From positions 1,863,731 to 1,927,730 of the forward strand of contig ML133442.1 of NCBI GenBank assembly GCA_003864495.1: 64,000 nucleotides of DNA, read 5' to 3'. Position numbers and translations under genes: made by a program. The number at the start of each line of letters is the position of its first letter. The first letter of the stretch is position 1. Source of the stretch: Nemopilema nomurai. Lineage: Eukaryota > Cnidaria > Scyphozoa > Rhizostomeae > Rhizostomatidae. This document shows, in pieces, positions 48,601 to 59,356 of this stretch. Under the pieces are notes generated by a model, which saw only the letters and a list, made by a program, of their open reading frames with translations, had not been told where the DNA came from and ran no database searches.

Positions 48601-49496
48601 ATTATGTATCAGATGCCCTTGAAGTAAACTTCATCTCCTAACGCCTCGCACAATGTAAGCAATGTTTTTGGGCGTTTTCAATGTGAGAGCACTGTTATTA
48701 CATATCCCATCAGTGCAAACTCTTTGGAGACACTAATCAAAAGCGATAACGGAGAATCTGTTGTATGACCACGTGATTCCCCGTCTGCTCAAGCGACTAA
48801 CTGCGGTTACTTCCTGCTCTAGTTGCCGAGTACACAATGAGAATAAAGATACTGTTGGAACACTGTCAAACCAATAGACAGGTACATTGAAGCCAAACTT
48901 GTTCGCATGTATTACCAAATCTCTGCCGCGTTGCATTTAATTGCACCCAAAGTCACAACCGAATCAAGCTGCATTCAACTCTCACGCAAAACCTCTTCAT
49001 TACGTCATGTTCTGCAATAAGTTACCACAAGCTGCATATGAAAATTGCCTTCCCTTTTCTGTTGAATTTGCGATTCTCAGTTTGATGGTGTTTATTGGAG
49101 CCAGTATGTGGAACACAAGATTCAATGAGTCTAATTGTTTATCTTTGGACACAACGGCTATGGTGTGCTTAACGTCTGCAAAGAATGTGCCAAATATGGT
49201 ACCTTTACCCTTGTAAGAAGAACCGAATTCCAATGCTGACATTTTTCCTTTTCCTACAGGATAAAGAAAACAAAGTCTTTTTCATTTGGCTGATTGACCA
49301 GAGGAAGAAGCTTTTAAAAAGATTGAGATCAGAAGACTATCAAAGATACATGCAGCTTGTGGAGAGGTTGAACATCCCTCCACTGGCTGATCCAAACGAC
49401 CCAAAGAACAAGTACAAATTCAGAAAGTACAAGATTAATGTTCCACTTAAGAAGAAGAGGGAACTTCACGAATTTGAATATGACAGGAACTACTAG
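45695..49496 (+). CDS. MRPS15: Mitochondrial ribosomal protein S15 (uS15m)
   Basis: Component of the small mitoribosomal subunit that binds the 12S rRNA central domain. Exons found: 45695-45785, 46102-46174, 47620-47668, 48073-48139 and 49260-49496 (stop). The start MAAVVCFQRLARVSSSVY is a plausible mitochondrial presequence. Exon 3 encodes MVKRIFSLEMANE, matching the family's VKRLLSLEMAN. The last exon encodes DKENKVFFIWLIDQRKKLLK and LRSEDYQRYMQLVERLNIPP, the C-terminal half of the S15 fold (human has SIDQRKKMLKNLR). Phases agree between exons 1 to 4, but exon 4 ends in phase 1 and the last exon starts in phase 0. An exon of length 3n+2, coding the central S15 helix and loop, should lie in 48140-49259; I could not find it. 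The protein is otherwise convincing. Confidence 0.85.
46834..47060 (+). mobile_element. tRNA-derived SINE
   Basis: The head has an A box (TGGCTCAGTGG, 46841-46851) and a B box (GGTTCAAGTCC, 46885-46895) with 33 bp between, as in internal Pol III promoters of tRNA genes. The part between them does not fold into a good anticodon arm, so I call a SINE and not a tRNA gene. An unrelated body follows to about 47060, ending near an AAATGAAAATGAAATGA tail. It lies in MRPS15 intron 2 in sense orientation. Confidence 0.65.
48487..48597. repeat. About 31-33-bp minisatellite
   Basis: Three and a half copies of a unit like GCATTCCCCAACTGTAATCC followed by CCAATTGGTAT, in the last visible MRPS15 intron, exactly where the missing exon is expected. 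Confidence 0.8.
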
Positions 49497-49740
49497 GTTC
49501 AATGAGTCATCTTTTCATCAGCAAGGTCACGCGGCCCGTGCTACGCGAATTCCTTTCATTCCCTCCAGCATGATATAGTTTCTTCGAGGCTTTCTGTTTT
49601 GCAACCATGTAAGATGTCTTTTTCTCGTTTAGCCTGTCATCTACGGTGCGTATATATGCACATATGATAATTTCAATTGCCTGGAAATTAAAGATTTGAT
49701 GCTTTTTCTCTGTACTTTCCTTAAACTACAAAATGTCAGA

Positions 49741-49942
49741 CCTTGGTCCACTAGAAAAGGTGCTTGGTCCACTAGAAAAGGTGCTTGGTCCACTACAAAA
49801 GGTCCTTGGTCCACTAGAAAAGGTGCTTGGTCCACTAGAAAAGGTGCTTGGTCCACTAGAAAAGGTGCTTGGTCCACTAGAAAAGGTCCTTGGTCCACTA
49901 GAAAAGGTGCTTGGTCCACTAGAAAAGGTGCTTGGTCCACTT
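49741..49942. repeat. 21-bp minisatellite
   Basis: About ten near-perfect copies of CTTGGTCCACTAGAAAAGGTG. The 21-bp period keeps several frames open (for example a repeated LGPLEKV heptad on plus and TFSSGPS on minus); none is likely a real protein. Confidence 0.93.
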
Positions 49943-51738
49943 GTACCTGTCTGTTTGGGCACACTAGCAAGGAAGAGGTGGAGTTACAAGTTCCATGTTT
50001 GATCATTGAGTTGTACTCTAACCAGGCGTTATCCACATTAAATGATATTGATCTTATGGTTTAATTACCATTGTGCTCATTTGGGTAGATGTTGTTTTAG
50101 CAAAATCCAAAGGTGACTAGGAGTAGAAGGTCTTCATTGAATCAGTCGACACGCAATCAAAACAGGGAATATTCAGCGTGTTCCTTGTCGATCACGTCCC
50201 TTAAGTAAAATTGCTCGACTAAATCTGCTATTATTGATTTTCGCAATTTTCATCTTTATTAGAGAAACTATTTTCATAGGGTGTCATCCTCTCTGTGGTT
50301 TGCAAAAACAGATTTCCCTTGTCACAGTCGATTTAGATGCGCCGCTGGTTTGAGGAACAAAACGTACAGCTTTCACCGCGGCATTTTGCCCAAAATGGTT
50401 TGTATCTCAGAACGGTAAATGGTCTCCTTACGTGTCCCAAAATTTCATGTCCATTTTATGAAGTCGACATCCACAACATTTTGGTCACTTGCGCAAAGAT
50501 CCATCTACAATATCTACTTATGGGGATCGAGCATTAATGGTGTAATGAGAGCAAATTTTAAGGCATTGAGTAGATGAAATGGGATGATAGACTGTGAGTC
50601 CCCGTGATTATAATTTGGCATGATGGGGCAGCTTGGTGGCTGGAATGCGTGCTTGTACTATACACGACGGCCAGTGAGCACTAGCTTTCCTTGGTATGCA
50701 TACCAACAGTCGAAATCGATGAACTCATCTTTACCTACTACGTCGTTACATTTCTGCACCAATTCAGGCCGAAATACCCTGCAAAAGGCGTTGTCAATTT
50801 AGAATGCTTTGCAAATAGCATCGTCAAGCCGATTTTGAACAAATTTTTAATCTATCGTCTCCTTTTTTATCTCTTTAAACAATATGCTCATTTTATCCGT
50901 ATTTGCAGCAAGAGGGTTTTCTACGGAACGCTAGGGATTTCCATTTTGTTGGTATCCAGGTAACATTGATGTTGTCAGCTTTTCTCCTTTGGTTGCGTGC
51001 ATCATGTCTAGCTTGAACTCCTCCTCTGAGCACTCAAATTCAGGAGCAATTAAAGCTCGGAGTAAATGGCATGGTCAGGAGATACCTACACAGTGCTAGT
51101 AAAATAAGAGCAATTCTAATGGTACCCAATCAAAATTTGAGCGCATGAATTTGTTCTTCAAGTGTTTCCAGATCAACACAGAATTGTTTGTTAAAGGAAT
51201 ACTGGACCTTAGCGCGTTAAAATCGTTCTTAAGGAAGGTCCACGTTTCTGCCATGCTCTATTAGCTGTTGCAGTTGGACAGAGAGGTATGAAACAAGCCG
51301 TGCATATCTGTATACGTAATGTGATTCAGAATAGTATTCGTGTTCCTACATACAAGGCTGGGTTGTATAGCTTCGGACCACTTTTCCCTGAAGCTCTTGT
51401 CACATGCAGCAATTTACCAACTTGTTAAGGTAATTTGAAAGGATCACTTCTATGGTACCTGAAAGTTCCACTTATGTTGATTATGTAAATATATTGACAA
51501 CCTTACATAGCACATACATTAGTTCAATTTCGACAGGCTGTTCGCCTGGACACTTCTAAAAGGCGTGAAGTGGACGCTGATTGACCATTAGGCAGCCAAT
51601 CATGCACTCTCCTCATGTTCCTTGTGTGTTTTCGATCCGCCACTGACTTAGTCATTATGTTAGCTTTTTTCAGCCTTTGAATACTCTGACGAAAAAGAAC
51701 TTGTTTATAGAAAACTCTGTTTTCCCCATCTCTTGCTA

Positions 51739-51764
51739 TTGTGAAGTTTCGTACCACAAAACAT
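51739..51764 (-). repeat. Dispersed repeat, short copy
   Basis: TTGTGAAGTTTCGTACCACAA-type segment that recurs near 54078 and 55411 and joins, in the 55393 copy, to the same sequence that is repeated at 23488 and 54000 on the other strand. Confidence 0.55.
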
Positions 51765-52253
51765 TAGTTTCATCATTTTTATAATGAGTATAGTAACGGG
51801 GTTTTGCTTCAAACTTTCAACTTGATATCACACTGTCTCTGAATGCGCAAACATAGGTGAATTCTATAAACCGTTTTAAAGGCTGTGAATTCAAGAAATG
51901 CGAAAAACAAGAGGCTAGCTAGGTACAAACTGAATCCGGTGAAGTAGAAGTACACTTCAATGACTACTATAGGGCAGCCTGGAGAAAATGGCCTATCCGA
52001 TTATTCGCATATTGTGTGTCACTTTCGCATATTGTATTGTCACGTCTGTGTCACTATCGCGTGCAACTTACCCTTGCTCGTTCCTCGCTTTCATATTTCG
52101 ATTGAAAAGGGACGTATTTCCGGGTGTTGATACGACGGCAGCGTCGGGGTATGCGTTGCTAGGTTGTTGCGTCCAGTTATTGGCGTTGTTGTTGCTCATT
52201 CCAAACTTTTCACAGAACGAATTTAGGCCAAAGTCAGCCCATCGTTGTTCAGT

Positions 52254-55200
52254 ATGGTTAAATTACATGTGAAACGTGGAGACGAGAGTCTTTTTCTATA
52301 CGAAGCTACAGTTAAGACGAAACTGCATGACATTATAACTGAGTTGGCAAGAATACAAAATCAACGACTCAAGATAGAACGACTTTTTTATGGTAAGTCA
52401 TTTGGTAGCACCTGAATTTGGTTTCTTAATTATAGTTTCACTCAAATTCAAGTCCAGAAATCTTTTTTCAGCCAAAAATGTTCAATAGAATACACTGTCT
52501 CAGATCTGTCAACCTATTATTTTCAAAACCTAGAGACTTCAGATTTTTTGTTGAGAAAACCCGGAGGATTTAGCCAAAAACTGGGCGAGATTCGGGAGAT
52601 CCTTGAAGTTTGTTGAATTTATAAACAACATACCTGTCAAAAAAGTCACGGTGACCAAATAGTCAATGACAACAATTATCATGTGTAGCGTCTTTGCAAT
52701 AGTTTTTAACGTTTTCGTTAGTTTGCAAACAGTAACAAAAAACTTTGCCATGAAGAAAACCATTTCGTGTTTTGTACGAGAGAACTCCTACTGAAAGATA
52801 AGAAAAAACAGGGAGAAAATCATCAAATGTCAGGAGACCAGGAAAACGCAAGCAAAACCTTGAGTGTCTCAGCAAAACCGGGAGAGTTGACAGGTCTGCT
52901 GTTTTTAGATTATAGAAACTCGAAAAGAAAGACAAATTTTTCATCATTAGATACAAAGATTTACCTTGATTTTACAACCATAACAATCTATAAACTCTAT
53001 CACAAGTCTTGGAATACTTGCTCTAATTTACATTTTGCACAAGCTGCAAAATCGTGTTGCCTGTCAAACTATATTATGTGGTGGAAAAGTGAATTATCCT
53101 AAAAATAGCACTGATGAACTTTCATACAACTATGGCATTCACCCAGCAGTCCAACATTGTTTTCAGGTTGCAACAGCCAAAGAAACACGGAAATAGAATT
53201 GGGGTTGCTAGATAACAATGAGCTCATGGTTTTCCATCTACTTTTGGCAGAGATTGTAGCAGCTAGAAGTCTTCAAACTCTAAGACAGCAATGTAAAATG
53301 TATCAGTTTAGAACAAGGGAAGAAGTCAGAATATTTAGCATTGTGATATTTTTGGGTAGCTGCAATTTGAATGCAAATTAGCTTTGAAACTGAGAGTCAT
53401 CCATATTTGTAAAATAGCTTATGAAATAATGTAGAATATTACGGTTGTATTCGCTAGCAGTTCAGTTACGAGATATTTTAGCTTGGAGGGGGAGGCATGC
53501 AATAGTCCCTCAAATCACAGAAGGAATGGAAATTTGCTGGAAAGCAAGTAATTTTTTCTGTTAAAGGGAGTTAACATGATGCCCCAAGCACTTTGGCATT
53601 GTGGCTCTATCAATGATTCTGCCATTCTAAAATTGAAACCATTTTGATTTTGTTTTCTGTATACTTCAGATGAGTACAGATAGACAATGAATAAGAGGGC
53701 CTAGAAATTTGATATACATGTTGGACAAGAATTTAAACCAGAATCACATATTTTATGCTCTCCTCCGTAAAACCAGGCAGGCAATTTTTGGAAAGGCCCT
53801 GTTTTCTTTCTAGGTCTCATGCTTTTACCTTATTTTGCAAGATTTTTTTATCATCATCACATCCTTCAGGCTTTCAGGCGCCATATCCGGATACTTTCAA
53901 GTCATAAAAAGAAATGGAAAACTGTATTTTGACAAGTGAAATAGCCCTACAAACTATGTGAAAATTGTTTTTGCCTCATGTAACTTAGAATCTCTACATC
54001 ACAATTGCTAGAAAAAGCAGAACTATTTTTCGCATACTTAAAAGTACTAGTACTAGTTTTGTACCACAAAGTACCAATTGTGAAGTTTTGTACCACAAGG
54101 CACTATCTCTACATCATTGGCATTCTGCGGTTGTCTTCCCCATGAGGTCATTTCTACAAGAACTGACCGATGCAAGTAATATTGACACCTGACTAAGTGC
54201 AAAACCCATTCTTTATGTTTGTTGGATATCAAATTTGGTGAAATGTGAAATAGACAAAAGAATGCTTTTTGTTATTCATTTGATCTGCCTCGATTGACCT
54301 TGGGCTGGCTATATCTGCGGTTTTTGCCAAAGAAGCTATTGACAGTGAATATTTTACTTTTCTCATACTATCAATCTTTAAAACCTCCCAGCAGAGGTAG
54401 CTGTGCTGCAGTGCAATAGAAATTCACCCACTCTCAATTGTGTCTTTTAGCTTTTAAGCTCCTTTGAACGATTTTGCTCATTTTACTTCTGACAGCCATA
54501 GCCATATGCAGAGCTATGCAATTGCCTTTCCCTCCTTTTATTCAGAAAAGGATAATTAAACTCCAACTTTTCATTAATAAATTATTTGCGTGACGCAAAG
54601 GACTGTTCACCTGCTTTGATTTAAAATCTTATTTTGATTCCATGCAAATATCGACATTCACTGTCAACAAGTAGAAGCAGAAGATGTTTCTCTGTCGTAT
54701 AGCCCTTATTTGCGTCTTCAAGAGGAGTTTCTAGATTGGATATTTTGATCAATTTTTGTGAGCGGAAGGCGTATAGACAAATTGCAATTGAATCTTGCAA
54801 TGCTTAATAGATCCAAACTGTTACCCTATTCCTTTCCTACTTTCACTGTTCTTACTTCCTCTGTTCTCACTTCCTCTGTTCTTCTTTCGTCCGTGCTTTT
54901 TTTTTCTCTGCCCTTCCTTACTGTTGCTTACATTTCCCTCCTCGCCTTCGCGGTGTATATTCCCAAGGCCTTTTCATCATGATCTTCCCACTGTCTTGCA
55001 GTTGGTCGCAAATATTATACCAAAGATTATCTCGCCATCCGCTCATATCCTCGGTGTTTGGGGGTCTGCTACATTGTCGCCGAAAGCTACAGACGTATGC
55101 AGTACCATATTGCAGTATTTGAAATACTCTTTTCCTATTAATCTGCATCTTGACTGCACCTTTGTTTTGCTCAATTTCTCGCTCTATTTGCGATTAGCAA

Positions 55201-58200
55201 CACAAGTCGTCATAGCTGTTGCTTTAAGATGGCAGAAACCCTTTCTGTGATGTACTACGATTAGACCGACCCTCTTTATTATTATTATATATGTAAACTC
55301 AGCCTTCTCGTGTTTTTTACATGTGTTGGGACCTTGAACCATCGACTCTATCTTCCTATATGAAATTTATTTCACAGCTGCAGAAAATTATGGTTCCGTT
55401 GTTTCTCGCAATTGTGAAGTTTTCTACCACAAAGCATTTGTTCGACCTTTTACTTGTTTCTACTTCAAAAGCTATATGAAAAATCCCTCACTTTCACAAA
55501 AGGTACTTTCAAGGGTACTTTTAAGCCCTGGCCAAACCAGCGCAACATTTCATCCAACAAATCCCAACAATGTTGGCGACTTTTGTGCATTGTTGGATGC
55601 AGGGGTGGCCAAACCAACGCAACATTTCATCCAACATTTGTTGATTAATGGCAACAACAACAACCAGAGGCTTAACCCATTCGCTCAGGCTTTCTACTAG
55701 GCAACCGAACATGGCGATTCGATTTAGAACAAAACGACAAGCGGCAGCAGTGTTTTTAGGTGTATGTGAAATTTTGGATGAAAGTGAAGAAGAGACTCAA
55801 AACAAAGTAAAGCGTGGGAAGACCAGAAAATGGATTAAGAGGAGACAAGAAAGGAGGTTGTTCGATGGTTGACAGTTATCGTTAAATACAAAGCCGTTTC
55901 AAAAAGCCGATTTTTCTGTGGATGTTTGGTCTCCATCTTTCGTGAATTGCATTCGCAGCTTCCCAACCAAAACAAATCAAAGTGGCGAGCTTTTCCTTTC
56001 TGCGCTTGCGCGAATGTGATTTTGTTGGACAGGGTGGCCAAACCATCCCAACATCGTCCAACATCATCCAACACTTTTGATCAAAGTCGAACTTCACCCA
56101 ACATCACCCAACATCATCCAACATCGTCCAACATGGGTGGCCAAACCGGCCCAACATTTATACCCAACATTGTTGGGACTTGTTGGACGAAATGTTGCGC
56201 TGGCTTGGCCGGGGCTTTATCCGACAGGCATTCGCACAGAATTTTAAAAATGTTTTTATAAGGGGAAACCTTGTCCAGGGCTTGATCGAAAAAACATAGA
56301 AAGGCCTCGATATTATCCAAGCCTGTTTCTGCAAGGTTCGCAGCGAATTCAGACAACAATTTTCCTCAGAAAACTCACGGTAGTCCTTATACTTTAATAG
56401 TAGTAGCTGTTTTGCCTTGGTGAGTCATAACTACTCGAGTGATTTTAAAGGTGATTTATCTTCATTGGAATTGCAGATATGGAAACTTTGGCAAAGCATG
56501 GCACATGCCTTCCTCCAAACATGCAAGGTTTGACTGAAGAACAAGTGAAGGACTTGAAACTTAGCGACGAATGGCAAGATAAATGCCAGCCAAGTGGAGG
56601 AAGTTTAGAGTGCAGAGACCCGGTTGGTAGGCGTGCAGGAAAGGCACCAAATGCGAAGATGGCGGACATTCTGAACAAGACTAGGCATGATGCGAAATCC
56701 CAAGTTTCTAAGGTTTGAAGATGAGCTTCTCGGTTGCCCCGTTCGATTTCGTCACTAGTTTATACCGCAATGTACTTGTAGGGGATGCTTTCTAAGGCCC
56801 CGTTCACACGAGGACGGAACGATGTGGACTGGCCCGTGAAACATGCTCACATGAGACCGATAAAAAGCGTTCCATTCTGTTCCAAAAACGGACCACTTTA
56901 GACAGTGTTCCGAGTAACGAAACAGGACGATTTAGTTTTGCATTCCTATTTGTGAACTTATTTCGTGTAATTCTACATGAAGTTACACAAAGACAGACAT
57001 GTTCATCGCAATATTTTCGTATCTGAGCATATTCTTTGCCCAAGTTCTATGTTGCCTGGGATGCTTTGAAGTCCCGTATGGCTTCAGGCAACAACTGCAC
57101 ATTGCTACCTGACCATTCAAAACTTTTACTTGCTTTGTTCTAACATCTTGCTCGTCATCTTTTCCATTTTGTGTTCTTTTGTGCACTTTTTGGCAGGTCT
57201 TTGCCAATAACATATACCCTCGGCGTGTCTATGTCACTGTTTTAGTCGAAGGAGATTAACCGGTGTGTGCGAAGGAGCAGAATCGTGCTAGGGTCGTGTG
57301 AGCACCTTTTAAAAGCCCCGTTCCGTTCTCGTGTGACGGGGCCTAAGAGAAAGTCTTTTGTTCCAGTCAAAGTTGTTGAATAATTTGAGTTAAATTGTTA
57401 AAGGTGTTGTCTTTATTGTAATTATGCTTTGATTTTTATTAGGAATTGGTGCAAGCAGATAAATGCCTAACTTTGGCAGATACTAAGGAAGCAATAGACA
57501 AATTGAAGGGGGCAGTCATGATTGCTTATCCCATGGGACTGCCTCCCCACGACACTGTAAGGCTGGAATTAGAAAATGAGGAAGACCTTTCTGGGACGCA
57601 AGTGAGTATCCAATTCTTGTGGCTCCCATTGAGTTATGAATCGTTTTAAAACAGGCCTCAACTCCGATTGTCCGATTTGAAAGTTCTGTTGTGATTTATT
57701 TTATTGGGGGCTCAGCTAATTTTGTAGATCTTTTCATCGACTTTGCTTATTTTCAAAGCGGATGTATTAGCTTTAAGTATTGTTTTCTGTCTCATCGAGC
57801 ATGCCACAAGGCCGCATTCAACTGGATGCTGCAAGCGTGGCCGTTTACAGTAGCGAATTTTATCAGTGGACGTTGGCTGCAAAGACAATAATATTAGAAG
57901 GAGGCAATTATATCAGATGGAGGCAATAGTACTAGATGAAGGCAATAATATTAGGAGGATTCAATAATACTGTTGCAATTTTTGCCCTTCGAAGGCGGCT
58001 ACGCAGGTGCTTGATGATACTACCGTGGAACTTTGGTGGGCTGGGAAGGAGCTGAACAGATCGAAAACTCTCGAAGACTACATTGGAAAAAATGAGAAGA
58101 CTAAAATTGTTGTCAAATTGCAAAAGGTTAGATCTGGATACCTTGAAATTCGTAAAATATGATTCAGTAGGCCTTTTACATGTTGTTGTGTAGCGTCAAA

Positions 58201-59095
58201 AGGTGTACTACTTTAAGGAGTACTATTTTTCGGCTTTTCGCGGCATTTTTCGCTTTTCTTCTACCTGCTACCGCCTTCCCTAACCGTAGCAGTGACATTT
58301 AAAATGAGCGAATCGCAGCCTTGAGTACGTTGAAGTAGAACGGAGGTGTGTGCATTTGTTGCATTGTCAGTGATTAAATCGATCCACTCGATTTCTTTAG
58401 AAAGGGCAAGGAGCGCCCGGCCGGGAACCAGTTGTCGGCGAAGAGGAGCAGAAGAGAATGATGGCATACTACTATCGCAAACAAGAGGATATGAAGGTAG
58501 TTTGCAGACTAATTTTGCAGTTTGTTTGCGTTACATAGCGCTGCTTTTGTTTGCATTGTTGCACACAGCAAGTAGGAAAGGGCTTTGTCGCGCGCGTCAC
58601 GTGTCGTAGCGTGGCAGCTTCATTTACCTTGAATCGGTTGCTTCTTGTCACCTTTTTCTTTCGGTTGTGTTCTTTTCTTCTCTTCTTTTTGTTTTTATTG
58701 TAGACCTTCACCATCTAATTATTTTTTCCTCCTTCTCACTCAATCGTACATTGTTCTTTTTTGGCGTCATCTTCTTCTCTTTTTACTTATCTTTTTTAGG
58801 CTTTTTCTTCTTTGCCAACGTTTCCATCTTCAGTTTTTCCCACGACTCCTTCAACTAAAGTTTTACTCTTTCTAATTCTTTTCAGTATGTGGAAGAATAT
58901 ACGAGTAAGATTTATTAGAAGATTGATTTATTTGGGTAGTCATATCAACTTGCCTATCTAAAAGAAGCTTCTACAATGTTGTTTCAGAAATTGGAGAAGA
59001 ATGACGATGATGCGTACTTAAACTCAGAATGGGCTGATGGCAATACACTACAGAGACAATTTCAAGGACTCTCCAACATCAAATGGCGACCTTGA
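52254..59095 (+). CDS. CFAP298: CFAP298 (C21orf59 / kurly), cilia and flagella associated protein 298
   Basis: Needed for assembly of axonemal dynein arms and for polarity of motile cilia. Exons: 52254-52392, 56477-56712, 57443-57601, 58007-58126, 58401-58496 and 58988-59095 (TGA); all phases fit, giving 285 aa against 290 in human. The start MVKLHVKRGDES is nearly identical to the vertebrate N-terminus. Then come LPPNMQGLTEEQVKDLKLSD, GAVMIAYPMGLPPHD, NEEDLSGTQ, the LWWAGKEL motif, YIGKNEKTKI, GQGAPGREP and the C-terminal NDDDAYLNSEWADGNTLQRQ followed by IKWRP. Conservation is high throughout, and no disabling change is seen. Intron 1 (4.1 kb) and intron 2 each carry a PIF/Harbinger-type insertion. 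A large satellite array begins about 260 bp after the stop codon. Confidence 0.97.
54000..54105 (+). repeat. Dispersed repeat, copy 2
   Basis: 54000-54048 repeats 23488-23536 with one mismatch. Just after it GTACCACAAAGTACCAATTG and TGAAGTTTTGTACCACAAGG form a locally inverted and duplicated arrangement that looks like the end of a small element. Inside CFAP298 intron 1. Confidence 0.7.
55393..55433 (-). repeat. Dispersed repeat, partial copy 3
   Basis: GGTTCCGTTGTTTCTCGCAA then TTGTGAAGTTTTCTACCACAA. The first half matches, diverged, the reverse complement of the 23488 copy; the second half matches the 51739 and 54078 segments. Confidence 0.5.
55524..56216. mobile_element. Non-autonomous PIF/Harbinger-type transposon
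   Basis: 693-bp element with terminal inverted repeats of about 50 bp (left starts AGCCCTGGCCAAACCAGCGC; right ends GGCCGGGGCT) that match with only a few differences. It is flanked by the 3-bp duplication TTA (55521-55523 and 56217-56219), the target typical of PIF/Harbinger elements. Subterminal CCAACATC-type repeats fill 56038-56140. The interior keeps only the start of a transposase-like ORF. Confidence 0.88.
55711..55872 (+). pseudogene. Truncated N-terminus of a Harbinger-type transposase
   Basis: A 53-codon frame beginning MAIRFRTKRQAAAVFLGVCE and reaching RKWIKRRQERRLFDG before a stop. The WIKRR segment followed by short hydrophobics resembles the R-W-x-x-R stretch near the N-terminus of Harbinger/ALP1-like nucleases. 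The catalytic DDE region is absent from the element, so it cannot move by itself. Confidence 0.5.
56796..57343. mobile_element. Harbinger-type MITE
   Basis: 548-bp insertion with inverted ends of about 28 bp: left GGCCCCGTTCACACGAGGAC, right end the reverse complement of GGCCCCGTCACACGAGAACG, differing by one indel and a few bases. Flanked by TAA on both sides (56793-56795 and 57344-57346). No coding capacity. It lies in CFAP298 intron 2. Confidence 0.82.
57893..57965. repeat. Short imperfect minisatellite in CFAP298 intron 3
   Basis: Three to four copies of a unit of about 20-24 bp with the core GGAGGCAATAATATTAGA, ending about 40 bp before exon 4. Confidence 0.75.
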
Positions 59096-59356
59096 ATGCC
59101 TTAAGTTTATTCAATTTTCGCCTGTATTATATTACTACAACATAAGTTGGCCTTTGAAATTGAGAGTTTCCCAGAGGTCTGTTGGCTGTCATTGGATAAT
59201 TTGTAACCAACTTGAGCTGTATTGCATTTGTCTGTTGATATACGTAGCAACAGTTTTCGATTGTCCATTTTTTTTTATTGTGGTGATTTCACCTGATTTC
59301 AAATATGACTCGCTAGCCTTGAAAAATATACATGGAATGATAAGAACAAAATAGAG
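59096..59356 (+). other. CFAP298 3'UTR candidate
   Basis: About 260 bp between the CFAP298 stop and the satellite. No AATAAA or ATTAAA is visible here, so the transcript either uses a variant signal or runs into the satellite. Confidence 0.4.

Larger units (their letters stand above)
49497..52253. other. MRPS15 3' flank, minisatellite and CFAP298 5' flank
   Basis: An ATTAAA near 49686 may end MRPS15 transcripts. Besides the 21-bp minisatellite no gene is supported. The frame at 51988-52272 overlaps the CFAP298 start in another frame and is probably 5'UTR or chance. Confidence 0.45.

Noticed and set aside
51988..52272. 94-codon ORF overlapping the CFAP298 start
   Set aside because: Different frame from the conserved CFAP298 start, with no family match; most likely 5'UTR.
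53157..53381. Extra exon in CFAP298 intron 1
   Set aside because: It follows an acceptor-like TTTTCAG and reads protein-like, but exons 1 and 2 already join in phase to give the conserved protein, and no homologue is recognised.
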